Assembly (NCBI RefSeq): GCF_024345225.1
Contig: NZ_BROD01000001.1
Coordinates: 1,364,001 to 1,428,000 of the forward strand
Source: Clostridium sp. TW13
GTDB lineage: Bacteria > Bacillota > Clostridia > Clostridiales > Clostridiaceae
Reading direction: 5' to 3'
DNA: 64,000 nt
The position numbers and the translations under genes were made by a program. Shown in pieces: positions 28,399 through 37,910 of the stretch (the stretch's first letter is position 1; each line of letters begins with the position of its first letter). A model generated the notes under the pieces. It did not search any database and was not told where the DNA came from. It worked only from the letters and a program-made list of their open reading frames with translations.

Positions 28399-29168
28399 AA
28401 TACTTTACCTCCCCAAAAATATAACCAAAGACTAAGTACAGAACCAGTCCCTACAGCTATAGACAATGCCACTAAAAAAGCATCTGCAGCTCTTGCAAGA
28501 CCAGAAACTAAATCTCCAGATATAGTATCCCTTATAGCATTAGTAATAGATAGACCTGGAACTAGAAGCATTATAGCTCCAATTATTATAGTGTCAAGAT
28601 GAGTGCCAAGGCCTTCGTGAGTACATAGTAATGCAAAAAAAGCACCAATAGCACCACCGATACTATTAATAAAAAATGCATTTATTGCTAAGTTGTTTGC
28701 CATATGCACAAAGGCTTTTATAACAATTCCAATAAAAAAAGCACAAAAAAAGTCTTTTAAATTTCCACCAAACATATATGAAAAACCTGAAGCTGCTAAG
28801 GCTGAAAATAAAACATCAATATAAGCAGGGTACATCGATGAGTTTGCGATTTTATCCAATTCTTCTTTTAATGTGTCAATTGGCATATTTTGAAGTTCTA
28901 CACTTCTTGATAAATCATTTACTAAATCTATTCTTTCTAAATTGACAGTTCTATTTTTAACCCTTTTAACTATTGATATGCTTTCTGAATTTTCTTTTAA
29001 AGCAGAACACATGATACCAGTAGGTGTTACAAAACTATCAGCGTCCTTTAATCCATAATTTTTACATATTCTTATTATAGTTTCTTCTACTCTATAAGTC
29101 TCTCCGCCGCTTTCTAAAATAATCTGACCAGCGTATGTGGCAACTATTAATACTTTATTAGTATCCAT
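28395..29168 (-). CDS. Threonine/serine exporter, large subunit (ThrE N-terminal/YjjP-like, DUF1212)
   Basis: 257 residues with a soluble N-terminal part (ILESGGETYRVEETIIRIC, FVTPTGIMCS) and about five C-terminal membrane helices (INSIGGAIGAFFALL, LVPGLSITNAIRDTISGDLVSG). These are the ThrE/DUF1212 signatures. It is the first gene of the two-gene minus-strand operon. It lies back to back with glyA, which also handles serine and threonine-related carbon, though a functional link is only inferred. Confidence 0.85.
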   Translation of the reverse strand: MDTNKVLIVATYAGQIILESGGETYRVEETIIRICKNYGLKDADSFVTPTGIMCSALKENSESISIVKRVKNRTVNLERIDLVNDLSRSVELQNMPIDTLKEELDKIANSSMYPAYIDVLFSALAASGFSYMFGGNLKDFFCAFFIGIVIKAFVHMANNLAINAFFINSIGGAIGAFFALLCTHEGLGTHLDTIIIGAIMLLVPGLSITNAIRDTISGDLVSGLARAADAFLVALSIAVGTGSVLSLWLYFWGGKVL

Positions 29169-29242
29169 GTATAAGCGCTCCTTTTATTAGCAAAAATAAT
29201 ATTCCGTAAGTATTATAACACAGCATGCCTTGTTTAATAAAC

Positions 29243-29261
29243 ACACAAAAAATATTTGTGT
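29243..29261. promoter_or_regulatory. Small inverted repeat near the glyA promoter
   Basis: ACACAAA and TTTGTGT form a 7-bp inverted repeat with a 5-base spacer, just upstream of a TATAAT at 29264-29269. It may be an operator for glyA. The -35 box is weak. Confidence 0.3.
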
Positions 29262-29330
29262 AATATAATGTTGAAAAATGCTAATTATATAACTATAATG
29301 ATATTAAGATTAAATAAGGGGGCTAGAAAA

Positions 29331-30566
29331 ATGAATTTTGATTTTTTGGAACAAGAAGATAAGGAAATATTTGATTTAATTGAGAAAGAAAAAAACAGAC
29401 AACAGTTTGGCATTGAACTTATTGCATCTGAAAATTTTACGAGCAAGGCAGTAATGGAGGCTATGGGATCATACCTTACAAATAAATATGCAGAAGGATA
29501 TCCAGCTAAAAGATATTATGGGGGCTGCTATGTAGTTGATGAGGTTGAAGAATTAGCAAGAGAGAGAGTAAAGAAATTATTTGGGGCAGAACATGCTAAC
29601 GTTCAACCACACTCAGGAGCTCAAGCTAATATGGCAGTATATTTTGCAGTTTTAGAGCCAGGAGACACTGTTTTAGGCATGAATTTAAGTCATGGAGGTC
29701 ATTTAACCCATGGTTCACCTGTTAATTTTTCAGGAAAACTATATAATTTTATTGCATATGGGGTAGATAGTGAAACTGAGACTATTGATTACGAGGAAGT
29801 AAGAAGATTAGCAGTTGAAAATAAGCCAAAGTTAATTGTAGCAGGAGCTAGTGCATATCCTAGGGTAATTGATTTTAAGAAATTTAGAGAGATTGCAGAT
29901 GAAGTTGGAGCTTATTTAATGGTAGATATGGCTCATATAGCAGGTCTTGTTGCAGCAGGTTTACATCCATCACCAGTTCCATACTGTGATTTTGTAACTA
30001 GTACTACTCATAAAACTTTGAGAGGACCTAGGGGTGGATTAATTCTTTGCAAAGAAAAGTATGCTAAGGATATAGATAAGAGCATATTCCCAGGAATTCA
30101 AGGTGGACCATTAATGCATGTTATTGCTGGAAAGGCTGTATGCTTTAAGGAAGCTTTAGAAGATGGCTTTAAGGTATATGGAGAGCAAGTAGTTAAGAAT
30201 GCAGCAGCTTTAGCTAAAGCAATGCAGAATTTAGGATTTAAATTAGTATCTAATGGAACAGACAATCATTTACTTCTTGTAGATCTTAATAACAAGGATA
30301 TAACAGGTAAAGAAGCTGAACATCTTCTTGATTCTATTGGTATTACAGCTAATAAAAATACTATACCAAATGAAACTAGAAGTCCATTTGTTACTTCAGG
30401 TATAAGAATTGGTACACCTGCCGTAACTTCAAGAGGCTTTAAGGAAGAAGATATGGAAGAAATAGCTGAAATAATAAATGAAGCTATTTCAAATAAAGAT
30501 GGAGATTTGTCACCACTTAGAGATAGAGTAAAAAGTCTTTGTGAGAAACATCCATTATATAAGTAG
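29331..30566 (+). CDS. glyA: Serine hydroxymethyltransferase
   Basis: PLP enzyme that interconverts serine and glycine and feeds one-carbon units to tetrahydrofolate. 411 residues from the ATG at 29331, chosen because AAGGGGG precedes it and the family usually begins with FDFLEQED-like sequence; the upstream in-frame extension has no RBS. It has the PLP-lysine motif [15 protein letters not shown] and [11 protein letters not shown], both typical. Confidence 0.98.
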   Translation: MNFDFLEQEDKEIFDLIEKEKNRQQFGIELIASENFTSKAVMEAMGSYLTNKYAEGYPAKRYYGGCYVVDEVEELARERVKKLFGAEHANVQPHSGAQANMAVYFAVLEPGDTVLGMNLSHGGHLTHGSPVNFSGKLYNFIAYGVDSETETIDYEEVRRLAVENKPKLIVAGASAYPRVIDFKKFREIADEVGAYLMVDMAHIAGLVAAGLHPSPVPYCDFVTSTTHKTLRGPRGGLILCKEKYAKDIDKSIFPGIQGGPLMHVIAGKAVCFKEALEDGFKVYGEQVVKNAAALAKAMQNLGFKLVSNGTDNHLLLVDLNNKDITGKEAEHLLDSIGITANKNTIPNETRSPFVTSGIRIGTPAVTSRGFKEEDMEEIAEIINEAISNKDGDLSPLRDRVKSLCEKHPLYK

Positions 30567-30591
30567 TTTATAAAGTATATTTTGTATATTG

Positions 30592-30634
30592 ATAAGAAGG
30601 GAGATTTTTATTGAAAATAGCCCTTCTTATTTTT
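30592..30634 (+). terminator. Terminator after glyA
   Basis: ATAAGAAGGG and CCCTTCTTAT form a perfect 10-bp stem with a 19-base loop, followed by TTTTAT. Confidence 0.8.
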
Positions 30635-30740
30635 ATATTATTAATCAATGAAATAAATGACAATAATAAGATATATCATGAAAAATATTGTGCTATAATA
30701 GATACATACAAACAAAATGCGAAAGAAAGAGATGATGAAA

Positions 30741-31610
30741 ATGATAATAGACAGAAACAGTAAATGCTGGTGTGGCAGTGGATTAAAATATAAGAGATGT
30801 CACTTAGAGTTTGATGAAAGGTTGGCACAACTTAAATCACAAAATTGTATAATTCCACCAAGGGATATAATAAAGAATGAAGAAGAAATTGAGGGGATTA
30901 GACAAAGTGCAAAAATAAATAATGAGGTATTGGATTTAGTTGCAAAAGAAATTCATGAAGGCATGAGTACGGCTGAAATTGATAAATTGGTTTATGATTA
31001 TACTGTATCTCAAGGAGCAATACCAGCTCCATTAAATTTTGAGGGATTTCCTAAGAGTGTTTGTACTTCAATAAATGATGAAGTATGTCATGGTATTCCT
31101 GATGAAAGTATAATATTAAAAAATGGAGATATCATAAACGTGGATGTGTCTACAATATATAATGGATATTATTCTGATGCCTCAAGAATGTTTATTATAG
31201 GGGAAGCATCAGAAAAAGCTGAGAAACTTGTAAGAGTTGCTAGAGAGTGTATGGAAAAAGGAATTGAGGCAATCAAGCCTTGGGGATTCTTGGGGGATGT
31301 TGGAGCAGCAGTTCAAGAACATGCTGAAAAAAATGGATATTCTGTTGTTAGAGCTTTAGGCGGTCATGGAGTTGGAAATGAATTTCATGAAGAACCTTTT
31401 GTACCTCATGTTGGCAAAAGAGGAACAGATATGGTGCTAGTTCCAGGTATGGTTTTAACTGTGGAGCCTATGATCAATGAAGGTACCTACGAAGTTTATG
31501 TAGATGAAGGTAATGGCTGGACTATATATACAGATGATGGATTGTTATCAGCTCAATGGGAGAATACAGTTTTAATAACTGAAACTGGAGTTGAAATACT
31601 TTCTCACTAA
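30741..31610 (+). CDS. map: Type I methionine aminopeptidase with N-terminal SEC-C motif
   Basis: Removes the initiator Met from nascent proteins. About 289 residues. An N-terminal SEC-C zinc motif (CWCGSGLKYKRCH, about residues 9-21) precedes the pita-bread catalytic domain. That domain has metal ligands in NVDVSTIYNGYYSDASR, GHGVGNEFHEEPF, VEPMINEG and the final ENTVLIT. The start is one of several close ATGs (30717, 30732, 30735, 30741). I favour 30741 because AAAGAG lies 9 bases upstream. The SEC-C motif suggests ribosome or protein docking. Confidence 0.95.
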   Translation: MIIDRNSKCWCGSGLKYKRCHLEFDERLAQLKSQNCIIPPRDIIKNEEEIEGIRQSAKINNEVLDLVAKEIHEGMSTAEIDKLVYDYTVSQGAIPAPLNFEGFPKSVCTSINDEVCHGIPDESIILKNGDIINVDVSTIYNGYYSDASRMFIIGEASEKAEKLVRVARECMEKGIEAIKPWGFLGDVGAAVQEHAEKNGYSVVRALGGHGVGNEFHEEPFVPHVGKRGTDMVLVPGMVLTVEPMINEGTYEVYVDEGNGWTIYTDDGLLSAQWENTVLITETGVEILSH

Positions 31611-31670
31611 TCCAAAATCACAGAAGAAGAGGCTGTAATTTAAATTTTACAGTAATTGAGAGGTGAAAAA

Positions 31671-32192
31671 ATGAAACCTTTTCTTAAAATAGATAATTAT
31701 ATCATTAAATTTATAAATAGTAGAATTCATAGACCTATATTAGATAGAATAATGAGATCTATAACAGGGCTAGGAGATTTGGGAGCTATGTGGATAGTAA
31801 TAGCTGTATTTTTATTCATTCGCCCCCATACAAGAAGACAAGGTGAAATAGTAATATTCTCTTTAGTTTTATGCAGTATTTTAGGAGAGGGAATCATTAA
31901 AAGGATATTTCAAAGGCAGAGACCTTTTCAAGGCATAGCTACCTTGGAAACTATAATTAAAAGACCTATGACATATTCTTTTCCTTCAGGGCATACAGCC
32001 TCCTCTTTTGCAGCAGCAGGAGTTTTAGGAGTATTATTTCCTAGTGTTAAAATAGTTGCATACATTCTAGCATCTCTTATTGGGATATCTAGAGTTTATT
32101 TAAATGTACATTATTCAACAGATGTTTTTGCAGGTGCTTTATTAGGATTTGTCTGCAGTAAGATCTCTTTGTATGTTTTCACTTTCATATAA
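31671..32192 (+). CDS. PAP2-family membrane phosphatase
   Basis: 173 residues with about five helices and the three PAP2 motifs: KRIFQRQRPF (KxxxxxxRP), YSFPSGHTAS (PSGH), and SRVYLNVHYSTD (SRxxxxxHxxxD). It probably dephosphorylates undecaprenyl pyrophosphate, phosphatidylglycerophosphate or another lipid phosphate; which one cannot be told. The ATG at 31671 follows GAGAGGTGA; the longer frame would need a TTG without RBS. Confidence 0.9.
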   Translation: MKPFLKIDNYIIKFINSRIHRPILDRIMRSITGLGDLGAMWIVIAVFLFIRPHTRRQGEIVIFSLVLCSILGEGIIKRIFQRQRPFQGIATLETIIKRPMTYSFPSGHTASSFAAAGVLGVLFPSVKIVAYILASLIGISRVYLNVHYSTDVFAGALLGFVCSKISLYVFTFI

Positions 32193-32278
32193 TTTTATTT
32201 AGTTCTAATAAGATTATCGGAAACATAATATTGTATATCCATAAAAATGAGAGAAGAAAGGATATAGGAGGTTTTATT

Positions 32279-32455
32279 GTGAATTTATTTAATGAAATAA
32301 AGGAATTTAAAGAGGTTAGTTATTTTGATCTAGCCAATAAGTTTAACAAAGATAATCAGAGTAATGAAAAGCTAAATGGTGAATTAGATAGGCTGCTAGA
32401 AGATGGAGTTGTAATTGAGGAAGATGGATTGTACATTTTAGCAGACGCTTTATAA
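32279..32455 (+). CDS. Small winged-helix-like protein
   Basis: A 58-residue protein starting at GTG with AGGAGG 8 bases upstream, so the short form is chosen over a longer frame without RBS. It reads as helix, helix-turn-helix-like segment (VSYFDLANKFN, KLNGELDRLLEDG) and a hairpin (VVIEEDGLYIL). This pattern resembles a minimal winged helix such as those seen in MarR-type or replication-linked small proteins. I do not recognise a named family. Confidence 0.5.
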   Translation: MNLFNEIKEFKEVSYFDLANKFNKDNQSNEKLNGELDRLLEDGVVIEEDGLYILADAL

Positions 32456-32460
32456 TATTT

Positions 32461-32500
32461 TGGAGAGGTTTTCTTACTGATGTGGAAGGCCTCTTTTTAA
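32461..32500 (+). terminator. Terminator after the small winged-helix gene
   Basis: GAGAGGTTTTC pairs with GGAAGGCCTC imperfectly and is followed by TTTTT. Moderate strength. Confidence 0.6.
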
Positions 32501-32546
32501 TTTGCTGAATTAGTTTAGTTATTTTGTTAGCAGAGAAGGAGAAGAT

Positions 32547-33476
32547 ATGGAATTTATAGATTTACATTGTGATGTACCAAGTAGAATATATTATGAGAAT
32601 AAGCAATTAAGAAAAAATGATTTTTCAGTTGACATAGAAAAATTAAAAAAAGGTAATGCAATGGCTCAATTTTTTGCTTTTTTTATTGAATCTAGTAAAT
32701 GCAAAGCAAGAGATGAGTTTTTGAAAATGTATGCTAAGTTTATGGAGGAAGTAAACAAAAATAGTGAAATAGCTCTTGCTAAAAATATAAAAGATCTCTA
32801 TAAGAATAGAAATGAAGGTAAAATATCAGCTTTTCTTACAATAGAAGAAGGAGCTGTGCTTGATGGAAATATAAATAATCTTTATGATGCCTATGAAAAG
32901 GGGATACGCCTAATAACCTTAACTTGGAATTATGAGAATGAAATAGGCTATCCCAGTCGGAATAAGAACTTTATTAATAAAGGTCTTAAAGAATTTGGGA
33001 TAGATTTAATTACTGAAATGAATAGGTTAGGGATTGCTATTGATGTTTCACATCTTTCAGATGGAGGTTTTTATGATGTAATTCAAAATAGTAAGTTTCC
33101 AATCTTAGCAAGTCATTCTAATTCTAGAAGTATTACAAATCATCCAAGAAATCTTACTGATGAAATGATAAGGCTCTTAGGAAATAATGGTGGAATAATG
33201 GGACTTAATTATTGTGCTGAATTCATTGGAACCAAAAAGATAACAGCTATTGAGGATATAGTAAATCATATGCAACATATTGTAAATGTTGGTGGAGAGG
33301 ATATAATAGCGCTAGGCAGTGATTTTGATGGTATAGAAAATGAAGTGGAAATTAATAATCCAGGAGAGATGTATAAATTAATTAATGCTTTAGAACAAAA
33401 AGGGTATAAAGAAGATTTTATTGAGAAGTTATTCTATAAAAATTCTGAGAGATTTATTAAAGATACATTGAAATAA
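32547..33476 (+). CDS. Membrane dipeptidase (peptidase family M19)
   Basis: A zinc dipeptidase of 309 residues with the amidohydrolase-type metal motifs DLHCDV at 5-10, LTIEEGAVL with the bridging Glu, IDVSHLSDGGF, ILASHSNSRSITNHPRNL and LGSDFDG. Related enzymes cleave dipeptides, often with D-residues at the C-terminus. The SDR gene follows 10 bases after, suggesting co-transcription. AAGGAGAAG precedes the ATG. Confidence 0.93.
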   Translation: MEFIDLHCDVPSRIYYENKQLRKNDFSVDIEKLKKGNAMAQFFAFFIESSKCKARDEFLKMYAKFMEEVNKNSEIALAKNIKDLYKNRNEGKISAFLTIEEGAVLDGNINNLYDAYEKGIRLITLTWNYENEIGYPSRNKNFINKGLKEFGIDLITEMNRLGIAIDVSHLSDGGFYDVIQNSKFPILASHSNSRSITNHPRNLTDEMIRLLGNNGGIMGLNYCAEFIGTKKITAIEDIVNHMQHIVNVGGEDIIALGSDFDGIENEVEINNPGEMYKLINALEQKGYKEDFIEKLFYKNSERFIKDTLK

Positions 33477-33485
33477 GGAGATTGA

Positions 33486-34232
33486 ATGATGGCAAGGTTA
33501 GAAGGAAAGATAGCAATAGTTACTGGAGGATCAAGAGGAATAGGAGAGGCTATTGTAAGAACTTTATGTGAAGAAGGAGCTTTTGTTATTTTTACTTATA
33601 ATAATAATGAAGAAAAAGCTAAAAGTTTAGTGAAAGAGTTAAAAGCAAAAGGATATTTTTTGCAAGCATGTCCATTAGATTTAAATAACTATTCAAGCAT
33701 TGAAAACTTTAATGATGTCATAATAAGTAAGCAAAGTAATTTGGATATACTTATTAATAATGCAGGAATTTCCAAGGTAGGCCTGTTTATGGACGCAAGT
33801 AAATCAGAAGTTGATGAGATGATAAATACTAATTTAACTGGAAGCATATTATTATCTCAGTTTGCTGTAAAGAAGATGATAGATAAGAAAAAGGGCAGTA
33901 TAGTAAATATATCTTCTATTTGGGGCAATGTAGGTGCTTCATGTGAAGTGCTATATTCAGCTACTAAAGGTGGAATTAACATATTTACAAAAGCTTTAGC
34001 TAAAGAACTTGGTCCTTCTGGGATAAGAGTTAATGCAGTAGCACCAGGAGTTATTGATACAGAGATGAATAAATGGATGAATGAGACAGATAGAATGAAC
34101 TTAGAGCAGGAGATACCATTGGATAGGTTTGGAGATACAAAGGAAGTGGCAAAGGTAGTATCTTTTTTATGTAGTGATGAATCAAGTTATGTTACGGGAC
34201 AAATTATAACAGTTGATGGTGGCATGATTTAG
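33486..34232 (+). CDS. SDR-family oxidoreductase (FabG/YmfI-like)
   Basis: 248 residues with the Rossmann motif VTGGSRGIGEA, the NNAG motif (LINNAGIS), the catalytic Ser in NISSIW and YSATKGG (Tyr-x-x-x-Lys). Clostridial members are annotated either as 3-oxoacyl-ACP reductase-like or as elongation factor P 5-aminopentanone reductase (YmfI). Sequence alone does not decide, and no fatty acid genes are nearby. Two ATGs (33486 and 33489) are both possible. Confidence 0.9.
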   Translation: MMARLEGKIAIVTGGSRGIGEAIVRTLCEEGAFVIFTYNNNEEKAKSLVKELKAKGYFLQACPLDLNNYSSIENFNDVIISKQSNLDILINNAGISKVGLFMDASKSEVDEMINTNLTGSILLSQFAVKKMIDKKKGSIVNISSIWGNVGASCEVLYSATKGGINIFTKALAKELGPSGIRVNAVAPGVIDTEMNKWMNETDRMNLEQEIPLDRFGDTKEVAKVVSFLCSDESSYVTGQIITVDGGMI

Positions 34233-34240
34233 AAGAGAGT

Positions 34241-34281
34241 AAAATAGGAATGAAATTTCACTAAATTTCATTCCTATTTTT
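34241..34281. terminator. Bidirectional terminator
   Basis: AAAATAGGAATGAAATTT and AAATTTCATTCCTATTTT form a perfect 18-bp stem with a 3-4 base loop, between convergent genes. Confidence 0.92.
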
Positions 34282-34290
34282 AGATATTGC

Positions 34291-35691
34291 TTATTTCTTA
34301 AGCAAATTATCCACAGATATTGTAACGTGCTTTGTATCTTGCAAGGCCTTAACAATATTTTTTACAGGGGTATTATTCTCGTAAGAATAATCACAATACC
34401 CTGTGGAGTCTACTGGTTTTAACTTAATAAACTTTAATTCTTTGAACGGATGAATGAAAACGCTTGTTAGCATGAAACTATAATTTTTCCTTATTTTTTT
34501 AGCTAAGGCTTCACCGTGTTCATCCTGTACATAACCTAAAGGTGCAGGCACATATAAGGTGGTGCTTGTCTTCATAGGGTTAAGGTTCCAATAACCAGAT
34601 ACAGGCTCATAGAGTATACGAAAGTACTTTTCAAGAATTTTTTGTTGAGTTCTTGTTGCTTGATAATGCGGACTTTCAAAGAAGGCTACTGGTATATTAA
34701 ATGTATTAGCAACCTTTAATCCATTTTCAGCTATAGCTTGTACTTCTTTTGGAGTAGTGTTATTTTTACTATCAAGTTCAGTACCTACAGTGCTGGTAGT
34801 ATTGCCGTGTTGATGAGTATAACCATGTAGACCTATAGTGGCACCTCTAAATATTAGATGATCTAGAGTATTTATAAATTGAGCATTAGTCATGGTACTA
34901 TGAGTTAGGAGGTCATTATCAATACCAGCTCCAGGATTTTTATATCTTGGTACCCAAGTGATGTTAAACTTTATTCCATTCTCATATAGATAATCGCCCA
35001 TAATTTTAAACTTTTCTAAGTCTTCATTATTTCCAGTACTAGAAGTAGAAGCAACATCCTCAAATCTAATTAGTGCTACTGGTCCTGTTGTTTTTATAGA
35101 TGTACTATCAAGATGTATATTTTTTTTATCTTTAAATAAATATATCTTTTTATTAACGTTATCCCAATAATCACGTAAGTTCAAAATATGCTCAATATCA
35201 TTTAAGCATATATAGGTTCTAGTATCTTTTACAAAGTTTTGCCCGCGAAAATTATATGTTTTTCCAGCTAAATTAAATGTCTTAGAGTTCAAGTCTACAA
35301 TACAGTTATCAATATAATATTTATTTTCTTTTTTACTAAAGTTAATGGATGAAGTTTTTAAAAAGTCTTCAAGATCTAAGTAATATCTTAAATTTATCAA
35401 TGGCGTTGGAGTATTAATATTTAATTTTCTTCCTTCATAAAAGAGCGACACATTACTACTGTTATTTATTTTATCATTAGTATTTGATGAAGCCATAACA
35501 GCATTTTCAAAGTTAGGTAACTTTTTTTCAAGAGTTATAGGCTTTTGCACCATAGAATTTTGAACAGTTATATTAGAAACAGTATCTCTACTGAATACAA
35601 TTATTTTACATATGAATGCTAAAATGGTAAGTGCTAAAATTATACCTACAAGTTTCAGCATAGTTTTTAGTATAATTTTTGTTTTACTCAA
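34291..35691 (-). CDS. DUF2334 polysaccharide-deacetylase-fold protein, membrane anchored
   Basis: A 466-residue protein. It has an N-terminal membrane anchor (about 13-32), then a region at about 85-205 resembling a copper-amine-oxidase-N or wall-associated fold (SLFYEGRKLNINTPTPLINLRYYLDLEDFL). A DUF2334-type deacetylase-like domain follows (about 205-460) with ALIRFEDV, TWVPRYKNPG, IGLHGYTHQHG and FESPHYQATRTQQ. The paired His in HGYTHQHG suggests metal binding. It starts at TTG with AAGGAGG, 3 bases after the histidine kinase stop, so it belongs to that operon. It probably acts on an extracellular glycan; activity unproven. Confidence 0.8.
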   Translation of the reverse strand: MSKTKIILKTMLKLVGIILALTILAFICKIIVFSRDTVSNITVQNSMVQKPITLEKKLPNFENAVMASSNTNDKINNSSNVSLFYEGRKLNINTPTPLINLRYYLDLEDFLKTSSINFSKKENKYYIDNCIVDLNSKTFNLAGKTYNFRGQNFVKDTRTYICLNDIEHILNLRDYWDNVNKKIYLFKDKKNIHLDSTSIKTTGPVALIRFEDVASTSSTGNNEDLEKFKIMGDYLYENGIKFNITWVPRYKNPGAGIDNDLLTHSTMTNAQFINTLDHLIFRGATIGLHGYTHQHGNTTSTVGTELDSKNNTTPKEVQAIAENGLKVANTFNIPVAFFESPHYQATRTQQKILEKYFRILYEPVSGYWNLNPMKTSTTLYVPAPLGYVQDEHGEALAKKIRKNYSFMLTSVFIHPFKELKFIKLKPVDSTGYCDYSYENNTPVKNIVKALQDTKHVTISVDNLLKK

Positions 35692-35694
35692 GGG

Positions 35695-37233
35695 TTAAAC
35701 CTCCTTAGTTTTATCAAGAGAAAAATAGAACAGCACACCTTTGGGAGTATTTGTAACACCAAAAGTACTGTTATGCTGGGTTAATATATTTTTTACTATA
35801 GATAACCCTAACCCATTACTTCCCTCAGCTCTACTTCTTGCTTTATCTACTCTATAAAATTGAACCCATATTTTTTCAAGATCTTCTGGTTTTAAATGAA
35901 CACCAGTATTTTCAATGGAGAAGAAAATATGATCCTGATTTTCAGAAAGAGCAATATTTATATTTCCGCCTTCCGGTGTATATTTAATTGCATTTGTAAT
36001 AAAGTTTTCAATTACGCTTTCAATCTTAAAGCTATCTCCATTTACATATTCAGATGAAATATCATTTAAAATAAAGGAGATATATAATTTGTTTTTAATA
36101 AAGCTATTTTTATGCTTAGAAAGCAAATCAGCAATGAGCTCTTTTAAATTAAATGAGGTAATATCAAGCTTTATATTACCAGATTCAAGTTTAGAAAGTT
36201 CAAGCATATCCATAATCAGTTTATTCATCTTATGGGCTTCATCAATTATAGTGTCCAAATATATATCTTTGCTTTCACCTTCTACTATACCATCCTTTAG
36301 TCCTTCTGCATAACCCTCTATTATGCCTAAAGGAGTTTTTAGCTCGTGAGAAGCACCAGCAATGAATTCTTTTCTCATTTTTTCTAATTTACGTTCCTGT
36401 TCGATGTCTTTAGTAAGCTGTATATTTTTTTCATGCAGTTCGGTAAGAGCTTTAGATAGATTTCTAGAAAGAAAGTTCAAGCTTTTTCCGATATCTCCAA
36501 TTTCATCTTCTCTGCACTCAGGACACTTTGCAGAAAAATCAAGCTTTGACATGTTACCAGCTATCTTTGTTATTTCGATTAATGGTTTTGAAATCATATT
36601 TGAATATATAAATGCTAAAATAAATCCAAGAAACAATAGAACTATTAAAACATAAGAATAAAATTCTTTTATTATTGAACTAGCTTCATTGATAGATTGA
36701 TAAGAAGTTATAGCTATAATTATACTATCATTTTTTGAACTCATTGACATAGGGGATATACAGACTATATGTTTTAAATCTACATTTCCTTTTTCAAGAG
36801 TAGTAGCATAAGTTTTATCTGAACTTAGCAAATCTGGAATGAAGTTAGGGTTACTAGATAAATTATTAAAAGTTTCTATTAGTAGGTCTACAGTTTCTCT
36901 TTGATAGCTTGAATTTTTATCTACTAAATATTTTATGCCGCCACCTGTGGTTAAAATAGCTATTTTTGAGTTGTTTGAACTTTCAAATTTAATAAGTGCA
37001 TTGGTTAGTGTTGCATCATCACTAATGTTATAGGAATAAGTACTTTTAAATTTATCAATATTATGAATCAAGGTATTCTTTTTCTTAGAAGCATAAAAAT
37101 CATGGAAAAAGAAAATTTGAAATATCATCGAAAAAACCATAAATAGAATGATAAAGGTAAATGTTACTAAAAATAGTCTTTTTGATATTGAATTTTTATA
37201 TGATTTTAGAAATTTCATGTTTGAAAATTTCAT
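35695..37233 (-). CDS. Sensor histidine kinase with CxxC in the HAMP region
   Basis: 512 residues. A first helix lies at about 20-44 and an extracytoplasmic sensor at about 45-190. The second helix is at about 192-212 and HAMP at about 213-265. The H-box AGASHELKTPLGIIEGYAEG carries H296; the N-box is ENFITNAIKYTPEG and the G-box GSNGLGLSIVK. Unusually, a C237-P-E-C240 pair sits in the second HAMP helix (KCPECREDEIGDIG). That could be a redox or metal switch on signal transfer. It starts directly after the response regulator stop. Confidence 0.95.
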   Translation of the reverse strand: MKFSNMKFLKSYKNSISKRLFLVTFTFIILFMVFSMIFQIFFFHDFYASKKKNTLIHNIDKFKSTYSYNISDDATLTNALIKFESSNNSKIAILTTGGGIKYLVDKNSSYQRETVDLLIETFNNLSSNPNFIPDLLSSDKTYATTLEKGNVDLKHIVCISPMSMSSKNDSIIIAITSYQSINEASSIIKEFYSYVLIVLLFLGFILAFIYSNMISKPLIEITKIAGNMSKLDFSAKCPECREDEIGDIGKSLNFLSRNLSKALTELHEKNIQLTKDIEQERKLEKMRKEFIAGASHELKTPLGIIEGYAEGLKDGIVEGESKDIYLDTIIDEAHKMNKLIMDMLELSKLESGNIKLDITSFNLKELIADLLSKHKNSFIKNKLYISFILNDISSEYVNGDSFKIESVIENFITNAIKYTPEGGNINIALSENQDHIFFSIENTGVHLKPEDLEKIWVQFYRVDKARSRAEGSNGLGLSIVKNILTQHNSTFGVTNTPKGVLFYFSLDKTKEV

Positions 37234-37905
37234 TTATTTCACCTCAAATTTATAGCCACTACCTCTTACCGTAGTAATATAATTGGATTTATCTTGAAGT
37301 TTTTCTCTTAATCTTTTAATATTAGTATCTACAGTTCTAATATCACCAAAGTAATCTAATCCCCATACATTATCTAAAATTTTATCTCTAGATAATGCTA
37401 TTCCATTATTCTCCATTAAGTATATTAACAGTTCATATTCTTTGGGTGATAAATTTATTGTTTCATTATTTACTTTTACATCATGTGATAATTTATTTAT
37501 TACAAGTCCATTCAAATCAACTTGGGCAGCATCCTTTTCTGTAACAGTTCTTTTCAATAATGCTTTAATTTTTGCAACTAAGACCTTTGGACTAAAGGGT
37601 TTGGTTATATAATCATCAATTCCTAGGTCATATCCTCTTAACTTGTCTTCTTCTTCAGCTTTTGCAGTAAGCATAATAATTGGAACAGAAGAATTTTCTC
37701 TGACAAATTTTGCGACTTGGAAACCATCAAGTTTTGGCATCATTACATCCAATATAATAAGTGTAACGCTGTGATTGGTGAAAGCGTCAATAGCCTCGGC
37801 ACCATCCTTGGTTTCAATTACATTAAAATTTTCTTTTACTAAGTAATCTCTAAGAAGAAGCCTAATTCTAATCTCGTCTTCTGCAATTAAAATTGTATCT
37901 TTCAT
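37234..37905 (-). CDS. OmpR/PhoB-family response regulator
   Basis: 223 residues with receiver domain (IAEDE, phospho-Asp near residue 53 in LIILDVMMPKLDGF, TKPFSPK) and winged-helix domain (SPKEYELLIYLMENNG ... RTVDTNIKRLREKL ... VRGSGYKFE). First gene of the minus-strand operon with the kinase and a DUF2334 protein. The start follows AGAGGTGA. Its promoter region holds a perfect 16-bp palindromic operator. Confidence 0.95.
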   Translation of the reverse strand: MKDTILIAEDEIRIRLLLRDYLVKENFNVIETKDGAEAIDAFTNHSVTLIILDVMMPKLDGFQVAKFVRENSSVPIIMLTAKAEEEDKLRGYDLGIDDYITKPFSPKVLVAKIKALLKRTVTEKDAAQVDLNGLVINKLSHDVKVNNETINLSPKEYELLIYLMENNGIALSRDKILDNVWGLDYFGDIRTVDTNIKRLREKLQDKSNYITTVRGSGYKFEVK

Positions 37906-37910
37906 ATTAA

